From a gamma proteobacterium SS-5 (GTDB taxonomy: Bacteria > Pseudomonadota > Gammaproteobacteria > Chromatiales > Chromatiaceae): a stretch of 64,000 nt of DNA. The stretch spans positions 62,001-126,000 of the forward strand of contig CP032508.2 of assembly GCA_009497875.2 (NCBI GenBank), in the 5' to 3' direction. A program made the translations under genes and the position numbers. Below, piece by piece: positions 48,885-58,244 of this stretch (position 1 is the first letter of the stretch; the number at the start of each line of letters is the position of its first letter). The notes beneath the pieces are model-generated. The model saw only the letters and a list, made by a program, of their open reading frames with translations, was not told where the DNA came from and did not search any database.

Positions 48885-50813
48885 ATGCACCTGCAACCCC
48901 CATCCCCCCTGCCCGCCCCACTGGCCTGGACCGGCCCGATCAAGACCCCTTTGGCATCCGCCCTGCTTGCCCTGCTGCCCCTGGCCCAGGCCCAGGGGTT
49001 CGAGGACTATGACGAGGTCATCGTCTCGGCGACCCGTATCGAACAACCGGTGGAGGACGTCAACGCCTCGGTGCAGGTCATTTCACGGGAGCGCATCGAG
49101 AAGTTCTCGGGGCGCAGCATTTCCGATGTCCTGCAATCCGCCGATGGCGTGCTGGTGCGCGACGGCGGCAGCACCTCCACCATCAGCCTGCGCGGTTTCG
49201 ACGCCGGCCACACCCTGATCCTGGTTGACGGCATGCGCCGCACGGAGAAATACGCCGGCAGCAACGTCAACAACGTCTCCCTGGAGAACGTCGAGCGCAT
49301 CGAGATCGTGCGTGGCCCCATGTCGGCCCTGTATGGCTCTGAGGCCCTTGGCGGAGTCATCAACATAGTCACCCGACAGGCCGAGGGCAGCCCGTCCACC
49401 CGCGCCAAGCTGACCCTGGGGGCCACCGATGACGGCCAGCGCGAGACCGCTCTGCTGCATCTGTCCAGCGGCTGGGCGGGCGCGTCCAGCAGCCACCGCG
49501 TGGGGCTGGAGGCCAAATACCGCGACCCCTTCCGGCTTGACAAGGACAGCCTGGCCACCGATCTGCGTCAGGAGCAGCGGCTGTTTCTCAATTACGATGG
49601 CCGCTTCAATCTGGGCGCGGATGCCAAGCTGGGCATCAGCCTGGAGTACCTGGATCAGGATGACGAGGGCACCGGGCTGGACCGATTTGGCACCCCCTAC
49701 GACCAGATCGAGCAGGAGACCCGGCATTTCGCCGGGGCCACCTACTCCAACCGGTTAGGACAGGGCACCCTCAGCCTGAACCTGGGCTACGGCAGCAGCA
49801 GCGCCACCGTCAATCGCGGCACGGTGACCGACGAAACCACGGAGTTCGACGAATTCCAGACAGAGATCGCCTACGCCTGGGAGGCCTCGGAGGCCCATCT
49901 GATCAATCTTGGCGCAGGCTACCGGTCTGACGACGTGGAGATCAGCCTGCTATCAAAACAGGCTGATCGGGATGTGAGTCATGTATTTATCCAGGATCAA
50001 TGGGCGATATCGGAGCAGGTGGAGCTGACCCTGGGCGGCCGCTACGATGACTACAGTGATTTTGGCGACACCTTCAACCCCCGCGCCACCCTGGCCTGGC
50101 GGCCAGGAGACTGGGGCCTTAGGGTCAGTCACGGCACCGGCTTCAAGGCCCCCACCCTGCTCAATCTCTACATGCAGGACATGGTGCGCGGGCGTTATCT
50201 GATTCGCGGCAACGAGAACCTGCAACCCGAGGAGTCCAAGACCACGGAACTGGCCCTGACCTACGGCTTTGATCTGGGCCAGGTGGAGTTCATCGTCCAT
50301 GATTCCAGCCTGACCGACCTGATCAGCTCACAGGCGACCGGCAATCTGGTGGGCGGCCTGGCGGAGATGGTCTATCAGAATGTGGATCAGGCCGAGATCA
50401 GCGGCGCGGAGTTTTTGCTCGACCTGGAACCGGCCGATGACACCCGCCTGCGCTTCGGTCTGGAATACCTGGATGCGCGTGACGCCCTCAGCCAGGAGCG
50501 CCTGACCGACCGGCCGCGCTGGCAGATGCATGTGGGACTGAGCAAACAGATCGGCCGCACCAGCCTGGACCTCAGGCTAAGGCACATGCGCGACTTCTGG
50601 GCCACCGACCCCGTGCCCTTCGCCAGCCCCTATGCCAGCAACTTCACCACCGCCAGCCTGCATCTGGACTATGAACTCTCCCCCTCGATCAACCTGTTTG
50701 GCGGGGTGGATAACCTGTTCGACCAGGAGATGCCGGAGAATATCGCCTTCCGTGGCACCCCGGACGACCCAGGTGCCCGGTATTTCTTTGTCGGCGTCAA
50801 GGGCTCGCTTTGA
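48885..50813 (+). CDS. TonB-dependent outer-membrane receptor
   Basis: A 642-residue receptor. After a signal sequence ending near LAQAQ, the TonB box is in DEVIVSATRIEQ. The plug domain shows SISDVLQSADGVLVRDGG, LRGFDAGHTLILVDGMR and VERIEIVRGPMSALYGSEALGGVINIVTR, and a beta-barrel ends in YFFVGVKGSL. It is closest in style to CirA/FepA-type siderophore or metal receptors; the ligand is not evident. Its start MHLQ with GGAGAGA upstream matches the second receptor downstream. It diverges from the TauE/SafE-like gene, and the polyferredoxin gene follows. Confidence 0.85.
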   Translation: MHLQPPSPLPAPLAWTGPIKTPLASALLALLPLAQAQGFEDYDEVIVSATRIEQPVEDVNASVQVISRERIEKFSGRSISDVLQSADGVLVRDGGSTSTISLRGFDAGHTLILVDGMRRTEKYAGSNVNNVSLENVERIEIVRGPMSALYGSEALGGVINIVTRQAEGSPSTRAKLTLGATDDGQRETALLHLSSGWAGASSSHRVGLEAKYRDPFRLDKDSLATDLRQEQRLFLNYDGRFNLGADAKLGISLEYLDQDDEGTGLDRFGTPYDQIEQETRHFAGATYSNRLGQGTLSLNLGYGSSSATVNRGTVTDETTEFDEFQTEIAYAWEASEAHLINLGAGYRSDDVEISLLSKQADRDVSHVFIQDQWAISEQVELTLGGRYDDYSDFGDTFNPRATLAWRPGDWGLRVSHGTGFKAPTLLNLYMQDMVRGRYLIRGNENLQPEESKTTELALTYGFDLGQVEFIVHDSSLTDLISSQATGNLVGGLAEMVYQNVDQAEISGAEFLLDLEPADDTRLRFGLEYLDARDALSQERLTDRPRWQMHVGLSKQIGRTSLDLRLRHMRDFWATDPVPFASPYASNFTTASLHLDYELSPSINLFGGVDNLFDQEMPENIAFRGTPDDPGARYFFVGVKGSL

Positions 50814-50863
50814 CCTGAGCAGGACGCAGAGTACGCCAAGGGGCGCGGAGATCGCAGCGTTTT

Positions 50864-51040
50864 AACCTAAAAGGGAATTTAGCCGCAGAGCCACAGACGA
50901 CTCCAGGGACTGAGGAGGTAGGTCATGCCAAACCGATGACTGGATCAGCTTGACCCACACCTAGCCCTAAAGGGCGGTAGGCGTGGGGCGGTGGCCCTGG
51001 AGTCGTCTGTGTCTCTGTGGCTTAACTGAGGAATATTAGG
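50864..51040 (-). repeat. Dispersed repeat family A, copy 4, short form with a complete family B unit
   Basis: Here only the two ends of family A remain (TTTAACCTAAAAGGGAATTT then AGCCGCAGAGCCACAGA, and TCTGTGTCTCTGTGGC then TTAACTGAGGAATATTAGG). Between them is a longer family B unit with inverted termini CGACTCCAGGG and CCCTGGAGTCG (about 50896-51006). Inside, GGTAGGTCATGCCAAACCGA is shared with the copy at 5556-5575. The element ends at the ATG of the next gene. Confidence 0.85.
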
Positions 51041-52492
51041 ATGAACGAACAACAAGTGACCGTAAATCCGCCCGAGACTGACGATAACCGCCCGGGCAGG
51101 GCCTGGCGCTGGGATATCACCGCCACGCCAGCCCTGGCCTGGACGCTGCGCAAACCCTGGCCCCTGACCGGCCTGCGTCTGCTGGTACTGGGCCTGCTGC
51201 TACTGGGCATAGGCCACGGCCTGACCCAGCCGGACAGCAAGACCGGGCTGAGCCTGCTGCTGTTCTGGGGGCTGTTCTGGCCCCTGCTGACGGTGATGGT
51301 CACCCCCAGCTTCGGCAACCTGTTCTGCGCTATCTGTCCGCACGGCTTCATCGGCCGCTGGCTCTCCCCTGTGGGGCTGAAGCGGCGCTTCCCCAAGGCC
51401 CTGCGCGGCGGCATGATCGGCCTGTCCATCCTGGTGTTCGGCTACTGGTTCATCCACTACAGCATGCCCGGTCAGCTGGAGCGCTCGACCCAGGTGACGG
51501 CCTGGTATTTCCTGGGCTTCAGCCTGTTCGCCCTGGCCAGTTTCTACCTGTTTTACGGCATGGCCTATTGCAAGGAACTCTGCCCCCTGGGCCGGCTTTT
51601 GGCGGTATATGGCAAGCTGGGCGCGACCCGGATCAGCACCCGGAAAGCCGACTGCGCCAGCTGTCGCGGCTTTGAATGCGCCAAGGCCTGCCGCTACAAG
51701 CTATCCCCCTTTCTGTTCGAGAAAAACAACAACATGGAGCAGTGTACCCTGTGCATGGACTGCGTACAGGCCTGCGACAGCGTGCGCGTACAGCTGCAAC
51801 CACCGGGGCTGAGCCTGTTCCAGCCGATCAAACGCATCGGCGGCTCCTCCGATTACTGGGTGCTGCTGGTGGTGCTTGCCGTTGCCGGGGTGGCGGTGCA
51901 GATGCTGCACGGCCTGCAGCACAGCGGGCTGCGCGACAGCCTGCCCTGGAATCTGGCCGGTGCCTGGCTCAATACGGCCCTCGGGGTGTCCCCCAAGGTG
52001 TTTGATTTTGGCCGCGTTCTGGGCCTTGGCCTGGCGCTGATCATGACCCTGATCGCCGCCGGGATCGGCTACCGCCGCGCCGCCCGACTGGCCGGCACGG
52101 ATTATCTGACGGCCCGTCAGGGCCTGGTCTATGGCCTGGCCCCGGCGGTCATCCTTGGCCTTATGCCGCACACCCTGACGCGCTTTTTCACCAATGATGC
52201 CCACGCCCTGGCCAATGCCTTTTCCGGCCTGCTCGGCGGCAACCTGGCGCTGGAGCCCCTGGCCAGCCGTGGCGACCCCTGGCTGTTCTCCCTGAGCCTG
52301 CTGGCCTACCTGGGCATGATCTGGTCTCTGACCACCCTGTGGAAACGCAGCCGCCTGCTGACCCCCCATGCCGATCTGGGCCTGCGCCTGCGGGTCTGGT
52401 TCTGGGCCTGCCTGCCCCTGCTGCTGTTCATCGCCATCTACCTGTTCAAGGCCTGGGCCTTCATGACCTACGGCCCCGCGCCTCGCCATTGA
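51041..52492 (+). CDS. NapH/NosR-like membrane protein with 4Fe-4S clusters
   Basis: An inner-membrane polyferredoxin of 483 residues with about eight membrane segments. Cysteine motifs are FCAICPHG (about residue 95), CKELCPLG (about 181), CASCRGFECAKAC (about 204) and CTLCMDCVQAC (about 233), the last two fitting two 4Fe-4S clusters. Similar proteins (NapH, NosR C-terminus, YccM, CcoG) pass electrons across the membrane. Its place between two TonB receptors suggests reduction of an imported metal or chelate. The start ATG lies at the very end of a family A repeat, whose GAGG (about 10 bases upstream) may be the ribosome site. Confidence 0.82.
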   Translation: MNEQQVTVNPPETDDNRPGRAWRWDITATPALAWTLRKPWPLTGLRLLVLGLLLLGIGHGLTQPDSKTGLSLLLFWGLFWPLLTVMVTPSFGNLFCAICPHGFIGRWLSPVGLKRRFPKALRGGMIGLSILVFGYWFIHYSMPGQLERSTQVTAWYFLGFSLFALASFYLFYGMAYCKELCPLGRLLAVYGKLGATRISTRKADCASCRGFECAKACRYKLSPFLFEKNNNMEQCTLCMDCVQACDSVRVQLQPPGLSLFQPIKRIGGSSDYWVLLVVLAVAGVAVQMLHGLQHSGLRDSLPWNLAGAWLNTALGVSPKVFDFGRVLGLGLALIMTLIAAGIGYRRAARLAGTDYLTARQGLVYGLAPAVILGLMPHTLTRFFTNDAHALANAFSGLLGGNLALEPLASRGDPWLFSLSLLAYLGMIWSLTTLWKRSRLLTPHADLGLRLRVWFWACLPLLLFIAIYLFKAWAFMTYGPAPRH

Positions 52493-52745
52493 GCCCAAGG
52501 GCATGGGGTGGGAGGTCGCCCCTGTCCGGCCTGGCCGATTGGCTGTGGTTTGTGGGCAATCAGGAAAAGGCATTTCCCCACGCGACCGCAACCGGCTGCG
52601 GCATATGCCGCAAATACAGCGAGATTTCGCCCTTTCGGTGCAAGAATCAGCCACCAAGGCTTGTCTCCGTCGGGGCTTTTGTCGATAGTGCGCCACTAGA
52701 ACAATCGCCCCCTGATCCCAGCGGGCAACCTTGATGGAGAAAACC

Positions 52746-55040
52746 ATGCACTTGCAACGCAGTCTATCCCTTGCCCTGCTTAGCGGAATTTCCTTCACCG
52801 CTCAGGCCGAACCCCTGGCCGATGAGATCCTCGTCACCGCCAGCAAGACCGAAACCCCGCCCGCCGCTGTGCGCCAGCTGGATACTGAGGACCTGCGGCC
52901 GCTGATGTCCGCCACCAACGACAGCGCCAGCCTGCTGCGCGATGTCCCCGGCATGAGCCTGTACGGTTCCGGCGGCGTGTCCAGCCTGCCGGTGATCCAC
53001 GGCCTGGGGGATGACCGTTTGCGCACCAAGATCAATGGCATGGATATCATCTCCGCCTGCGGCAACCACATGAACTCGCCCCTGTCCTACATCGACCCGA
53101 GCAATGTCGGCAAGGTCACTGTGTTCTCCAACCTGGCCCCGGTCAGCTCCGGCGGTGATAGCATCGGCGGCACCATCATCGTCGAATCCGCCGCGCCCGA
53201 GTTTGCCGAGGCCGGTGGCATTCTGCGCAAGGGCAGCGCCGGGGTCTCCTACCGCAGCAACGGCGACGTGCTCAGCGGTAATCTCTCCGCCACCCTGGCC
53301 AGCGACCGCTTCAGCCTGAACTATCAGGGCGCTACCGTTGAATCAGAAAACTACACCGCCGGCGGCAACTTCAAGCCCGCTGGAGTGACCTACGCCAATG
53401 ATGTGGGCGACCCCATCCTGGATGCCGATGAGGTCGGCTCCAGCCGCTACAAGGCCACCAATCAGGCCATCACCCTGGGGGTGCGCAACGACAACCACCT
53501 GTTCCAGCTCAAGGTCGGCGTGCAGGACATCCCCTACCAGGGCTGGCCCAACCAGCGCATGGACATGACCGGCAACGAGAGCGAGCAGTTCATCCTCAGC
53601 TACAACGGCGACTATAACTGGGGCAAGCTGGAGGCCAAGGCCTACAAGGAGCATACCCGCCACTGGATGCAGTTCGATCGTGACAAGCTGTACTGGTACG
53701 GCTCCAACAGCCCTGCCGCCGTGCCCTACTACCCCCAGGGCGTGCCCTGCCCGACCATCCCCGGCGCGCCGGGTACCAACGGCTGCGCCGCCGGTATGCC
53801 CATGGACACCGAGGCCGACAACCTGGGCTTCTCCCTCAAGGCCGACGTCAACCTCAACGAGCGTGACCTGCTGCGGATCGGCGCCGAGGCGCAGAACTAC
53901 ACCCTGGACGAATGGTGGAATGCCTCCGGCAAGGGCATGGCGCCCAACACCTACATCAACTTCAACAACGGCGAGCGTGACCGCCGCGCCCTGTTTGGCG
54001 AGTGGGAGGCCAGCTGGAGCCCGCAGTGGCTGACCCAGTTAGGCCTGCGCTATGAGCGGGTGAATATGGACACCGGTCCGGTGCAGGGTTACAGCCCGAC
54101 CTATGAAGGCGTGGATGCCAGCCTGTTCAACGCCGCCGACCGCGCCCGGGAAGACGACAACATCGACCTCACCGCCATGGCCCGCTTCACCCCGGACGAT
54201 ACGCGCAGCATTGAGTTCGGTTACTCGCGCAAGACCCGCTCGCCCAACCTGTACGAACGCTATGCCTGGTCCACCCATGGCATGTCCATGCGCATGATCA
54301 ACTGGGCCGGCGATGCCAACGGCTATGTGGGCAATCTGAATCTGGAGCCCGAGGTGGCCCACAGCCTCAGCGCCACCTTCAATCTGCATGACCCGGATCA
54401 GACCCGCTGGGGCCTGAGCATCACCCCCTACTACACCTACGTGGACGACTACATCGATGCGGCCCGTTGCGACAGAGGCGGCGCTGCGCCGAACAATGCC
54501 TGTACCGCAGCCAATATGAGCGGCAGCGACAAGTACGTCTATCTGGAGTTCGTCAACCAGTCGGCCATCCTCAAGGGTTTGGATATCTCCGGCCACGCCA
54601 CCCTGGCCGAGGGCACTGCCCTGGGTACCATCACCCTCAACGGCCTGCTCAATGTGGTTGATGGCGAGAACGACACCACCGGCGACAACCTCTACAACAT
54701 CATGCCGCTGAATGCCAAGCTGAGCCTGAATCAGGAGCTGGGCAACTGGAACAGCAGTCTGGAGCTGGTGCTGGTGGACAGCAAGGACGATGTCTCCGCC
54801 ACCCGCAACGAGATGCAGACCGATGGCTACGCCCTGGTCAACCTGCGCGGCAGCTACCAGTACAAGCAGGCGCGCTTCGACTTCGGCGTGGAGAACCTGT
54901 TCGACCGCAACTACGACCACCCCCTGGGCGGCGCCTACATGGGTGAGGGCCAGACCATGGCCGGTACCGCCGTGCCCTGGGGCACCCCGGTGCCGGGCAT
55001 GGGCCGCTCGGTCTATGCCGGGGTACAGGTGGATTTCTAA
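52746..55040 (+). CDS. OprC/NosA-like TonB-dependent copper receptor
   Basis: A 764-residue outer-membrane receptor with a short signal peptide (ending FTAQA) and a TonB box region DEILVTASKTE. The plug contains VSSLPVIHGLGDDRLRTKINGMD followed by ISACGNHMNSPLSYIDPSNV. The Cys-x-x-x-Met spacing in CGNHM (near residue 98) matches the copper site of Pseudomonas OprC and its relative NosA. GWPNQRMDMTGNESEQF in the barrel fits the position of the Met-containing second part of that site. ATG 52746 has GGAGA upstream and starts MHLQ like the first receptor. This suggests import of copper, inferred from the family. Confidence 0.87.
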   Translation: MHLQRSLSLALLSGISFTAQAEPLADEILVTASKTETPPAAVRQLDTEDLRPLMSATNDSASLLRDVPGMSLYGSGGVSSLPVIHGLGDDRLRTKINGMDIISACGNHMNSPLSYIDPSNVGKVTVFSNLAPVSSGGDSIGGTIIVESAAPEFAEAGGILRKGSAGVSYRSNGDVLSGNLSATLASDRFSLNYQGATVESENYTAGGNFKPAGVTYANDVGDPILDADEVGSSRYKATNQAITLGVRNDNHLFQLKVGVQDIPYQGWPNQRMDMTGNESEQFILSYNGDYNWGKLEAKAYKEHTRHWMQFDRDKLYWYGSNSPAAVPYYPQGVPCPTIPGAPGTNGCAAGMPMDTEADNLGFSLKADVNLNERDLLRIGAEAQNYTLDEWWNASGKGMAPNTYINFNNGERDRRALFGEWEASWSPQWLTQLGLRYERVNMDTGPVQGYSPTYEGVDASLFNAADRAREDDNIDLTAMARFTPDDTRSIEFGYSRKTRSPNLYERYAWSTHGMSMRMINWAGDANGYVGNLNLEPEVAHSLSATFNLHDPDQTRWGLSITPYYTYVDDYIDAARCDRGGAAPNNACTAANMSGSDKYVYLEFVNQSAILKGLDISGHATLAEGTALGTITLNGLLNVVDGENDTTGDNLYNIMPLNAKLSLNQELGNWNSSLELVLVDSKDDVSATRNEMQTDGYALVNLRGSYQYKQARFDFGVENLFDRNYDHPLGGAYMGEGQTMAGTAVPWGTPVPGMGRSVYAGVQVDF

Positions 55041-55051
55041 CGGATCAGCGG

Positions 55052-55078
55052 CCCTCGCCCCCACCAAGGGGGCGAGGG
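55052..55078. terminator. Strong hairpin after the OprC-like gene
   Basis: CCCTCGCCCCC (55052-55062) and GGGGGCGAGGG (55068-55078) pair perfectly over 11 bases around a 5-base loop, beginning 12 bases after the stop codon. No T-run follows, so it may stabilise the mRNA end or work with Rho rather than be a classical terminator. Confidence 0.55.
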
Positions 55079-55230
55079 GCCTGAGGGTCTGAGCAGTTAC
55101 CACAGGGCTGGTCTTCCCGCCATTTTTTGAGCCAGCCTCTTTCAAGCCCCGCCATCTCCACGCCTCTTTGTGTTTTCCGCTTCCTGTAGCTTCCCTTCAC
55201 CCCGTGTAATCCGGCCTTGCCCCTTGCCAG

Positions 55231-56067
55231 CTAATCATCCTTGTACATCAGCGCCGTGATCTGCTCCGATACCAGACCGATGAGAAATACCAGCATGGAG
55301 GTGGTAAAGAGCAATGCGCTCATGTTGGTAAAGCGCCAGGTAGCGAGGAAATAGCCCAGGGCGAGCAGAAAGAAACCCAGGCTTACCGGGGCGAAGAGCT
55401 TCAGGGGCGAGTACAGGGTGCCGACGCGGAAGATGATGAGCAGAAAACGCACCCCGTCCTTCAGTGGCTGGATGTGGCTTTTGCCCTCGCGCTTACCCGC
55501 CACTATGGGCAGGTAGCTGAGGGCATAGCCCGCCCGGAAGAAGGCCATGGTGATGGTGGTGGGGTAGGAGAAGCCGTTCGGCAACAGATAGAGGAACTGG
55601 CGGAATTTCTCGGCCCGGACAACGCGAAAGCCCGAGGTCAGGTCTTCGACCCGCTGACCTGTCATGTAGCTGGCCAGGCCGTTGTAGATGCCGTTGGCCA
55701 GGCCCCGCCCCAGGCTGGCCTGGGAGGCGAAGCTGCGCGCCCCTATGACCATCTCGAAGCCCTCGTCCAGGCGGGCCAGAAGGCGCGGGATGTCCGCCGG
55801 GTCGTGTTGGCCATCGGCATCCATGAACAGCAGTATATCCCCCTGGGCATGCCGGGCACCGTTCTTGATGGCGGCACCATTGCCCATGCGATAGGGGTTG
55901 TGAATGACCCGCGCACCGGCGGCCTTGGCCACCTGGGCGGTGTCGTCGCTGGAGCCATCGTTGACCACCAATACCTCGTCGGCCAGGTTCAGGGCGAAGA
56001 TGCGTGGCAGCAGGTCGGCCAGGGATTTGGCCTCATTGCGGGCGGGGATGATGAGGGAGAGGCGCAT
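55231..56067 (-). CDS. Glycosyltransferase family 2 with C-terminal membrane segments
   Basis: A 278-residue enzyme similar to dolichol-phosphate-mannose-synthase-like and ArnC-like glycosyltransferases. The GT2 core has LSLIIPARNEA at the start, VNDGSSDDT (about residue 35), FMDADGQHDPADIP (about 84, with the DxD-like metal site) and a later GFRVVRAEKF. Two membrane segments lie near 205-225 and 240-262. It probably transfers a sugar to a lipid carrier. The ATG at 56067 starts MRLSLIIPA; the longer frame overlaps the upstream gene. It follows the coiled-coil gene by 22 bases. Confidence 0.88.
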   Translation of the reverse strand: MRLSLIIPARNEAKSLADLLPRIFALNLADEVLVVNDGSSDDTAQVAKAAGARVIHNPYRMGNGAAIKNGARHAQGDILLFMDADGQHDPADIPRLLARLDEGFEMVIGARSFASQASLGRGLANGIYNGLASYMTGQRVEDLTSGFRVVRAEKFRQFLYLLPNGFSYPTTITMAFFRAGYALSYLPIVAGKREGKSHIQPLKDGVRFLLIIFRVGTLYSPLKLFAPVSLGFFLLALGYFLATWRFTNMSALLFTTSMLVFLIGLVSEQITALMYKDD

Positions 56068-56089
56068 GGTTTGGGACCCGGGTTGGGGG

Positions 56090-56971
56090 CTAGAGGGATT
56101 TGATGTCCAGGGTATCGGTAAAGACCTCAACACCCAAGCGTTGGGCCAGCTTCAGGGCCTTTTCTTCCACCATGGGCGAGACAAAGATCAGCCGGTCGGC
56201 CTTGCGCTGGTGGCGTCTTTCATAAAAACGGCATTTACGCTCAAAGAAATGGATATCCGCCTTGCTGGCGGAGGACTTCAGCTCAAACAGCAGCAGCGTG
56301 CCGTTGCTGATGACCACGTCCAGCTCTACCTGATCGGGCCGTCCAAATACCTCGCCGCTGTCATCAAACTCATTGACGTTGAATACCTCTACGGCAAAGT
56401 TCTCTGTCAGTACCGCAGCCAGGGCATTGCGGAAGGTGCGCTCGGAGGAAATGCCCCAACGCGCCCCCAGGGCACCAATGGAGCGCTCCTGTTTACGCGC
56501 CAGGTTCATGATCTCCTCATGCACCCGATCAAACTCCTGTCGGTACGCCTTATCCCGTTCCTCCCACTTGCGCTCGGACTCCTCACGGAATTTCTGCAGC
56601 TCGGCCCGATGCTCCGCCGATCTGCGTTCACACTCCTTGCGGTAGGCCTTCAGCTCGGCGCTGTGCTGCGCTGATCTAGCCTCGGACTCCTCGCGCAATT
56701 TTTGCAGACCGGCCTGATGCTCCGCCGATCTGCGTTCACACTCCTCGCGGTAGATCTGCAATTCGGCTCTATGTTGTTCCCACTTACGCTCGGATTCCTC
56801 ACGGCTGCGCTGCAACTCGTCCATGACCCGATCAAAGCGTGACTCGGTTGTGCGCTGGTCGGCAAACTCACCACGCAGCATACGCGCCAGGGCCGCGCGG
56901 AAGGCGGGGTCCTGTTCAATCCACTGCGGAAGCTCCTGCAGTAGCTCATCGCGTACCTGTTCGCTCAGCAA
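56090..56971 (-). CDS. DUF3782-type protein: coiled coil plus PD-(D/E)XK nuclease-like domain
   Basis: A 293-residue protein. Residues about 45-145 form a long, very charged coiled coil with internal repeats of about 33-36 residues (ERKWEQHRAELQ, ERRSAEHQAGLQ, EARSAQHSAELK, ERRSAEHRAELQ). The C-terminal third resembles DUF3782 nuclease-like domains, with LDVVISNGTLLLFELKSS giving the Asp and Glu-x-Lys of a PD-(D/E)XK core. Its function is not known. The start is TTG with GGAGAGGG just upstream. The family is often present in many copies per genome and varies in repeat number. Confidence 0.8.
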   Translation of the reverse strand: MLSEQVRDELLQELPQWIEQDPAFRAALARMLRGEFADQRTTESRFDRVMDELQRSREESERKWEQHRAELQIYREECERRSAEHQAGLQKLREESEARSAQHSAELKAYRKECERRSAEHRAELQKFREESERKWEERDKAYRQEFDRVHEEIMNLARKQERSIGALGARWGISSERTFRNALAAVLTENFAVEVFNVNEFDDSGEVFGRPDQVELDVVISNGTLLLFELKSSASKADIHFFERKCRFYERRHQRKADRLIFVSPMVEEKALKLAQRLGVEVFTDTLDIKSL

Positions 56972-57037
56972 GGCGGGCCCTCTCCAGAATCAACTTATGC
57001 AAATGACCCCTTGCACAGGCGCAGGAGACCTCTGTGA

Positions 57038-58003
57038 TTATAGGCCATTTTTGTCTTGATCAGGGGACACGCCAGCCCCCAACACCTGCCTGGCCCTGAA
57101 TCCGTCCAGCTCGATCTGACGACGCAATTGTTCGAAGGAGTCAAAGCGCCGCTCCTCGCGCAGGCGTTGCACAAACTCCACCTCCACCTGGCGGCCGTAG
57201 ATCTGCTCTGTAAAATCGAACAGATGCACCTCCAGCAGGTAACGCGGTGGGCCGCTGACCGTGGGCCGGTTGCCGATATTGGCCACGCCCGGCAGGGCCT
57301 GGTTGGGGTAGAGGCCCCCCAGGCGCACGGCAAACACCCCCCGCAGGGGGCAGACCCGGCGCTTAAGATCCAGATTGGCGGTGGGAAAGCCGATGGTACG
57401 GCCCCGTTTGGCACCGTGGATGACCCGGCCGCAGACTCGATAGGGCCGCCCCAGGCAGGCGGCGGCCAGGGCCAGGTCGCCCTGCTCCAGGGCGGCGCGG
57501 ATGCGCGTACTGCTGATGCGCGCGCCGCCCAGACTGCGGGTGCAGAGATTGTCCACCGCAAAGCCCAGCCGTCGGCCCATGCGCTCCAGCAGGGCCTTGT
57601 CGCCACCGCGCCCCTGGCCGAAGCGGAAATCATCGCCCACATAGAGGTGGCGCACCCCCAGACCATCCAGCAGAATACGCTGCACAAAATCCTCCGCCGT
57701 CATGGCCGCCAGGTGTGGATTGAACTCCAGCAGCAAGACCCGCTCGATACCACTGGCGGCGATAACCTGTAGCTTTTCCCGCAGCCGGGTCAGTCGCGCC
57801 GGTGCCCGCTGCGGGGCAAAGAACTCCAGGGGCTGTGGCTCAAAGCTGATAACGCAGGCGGGCAGGCCCAGCCGACGCCCCTCGGCCAGCAGTTCGGCGA
57901 ATACCGCCTGATGGCCCAGGTGCACCCCATCGAAATTGCCGATGGTGGCAACACAGCCGCGATGCTCCGGTTTCAGGTTGTGCAATCCACGAATCAGTTG
58001 CAT
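57038..58003 (-). CDS. ribF: Bifunctional riboflavin kinase / FAD synthetase
   Basis: Makes FMN and then FAD from riboflavin and ATP; cytoplasmic, 321 residues. The N-terminal FAD synthetase half has GNFDGVHLGHQ (about residue 23), FRFGQGRGGD (about 126) and ISSTRIRAAL (about 158). The C-terminal riboflavin kinase half contains GRTIGFPTANL (about 205) and GVANIGNRPTV. ATG 58003 is used as the natural start; the frame upstream to 58057 is not conserved. ribF usually precedes ileS, but no ileS is in the window. Confidence 0.95.
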   Translation of the reverse strand: MQLIRGLHNLKPEHRGCVATIGNFDGVHLGHQAVFAELLAEGRRLGLPACVISFEPQPLEFFAPQRAPARLTRLREKLQVIAASGIERVLLLEFNPHLAAMTAEDFVQRILLDGLGVRHLYVGDDFRFGQGRGGDKALLERMGRRLGFAVDNLCTRSLGGARISSTRIRAALEQGDLALAAACLGRPYRVCGRVIHGAKRGRTIGFPTANLDLKRRVCPLRGVFAVRLGGLYPNQALPGVANIGNRPTVSGPPRYLLEVHLFDFTEQIYGRQVEVEFVQRLREERRFDSFEQLRRQIELDGFRARQVLGAGVSPDQDKNGL

Positions 58004-58244
58004 AGGCTCGGCATGGGTCAGGTCTGTGGCAGGATTAATGGGCAATTGTATCAACAAAGGGTCAAATCGCCCTTAACCCTCCGACCTCTGTCCTGCGCGG
58101 ATCGCCATGGTCCGGTTACAACCGCGTATCAGCCGGGTACGACAAGATGGATTGGAAAAAAACCGCCCTTGGCGTTTCATCTGCCCGGATTTCGGCGGAC
58201 AATAGACCAATACCGTCAATCAAAACCACGAGACCTGCCCTGTC

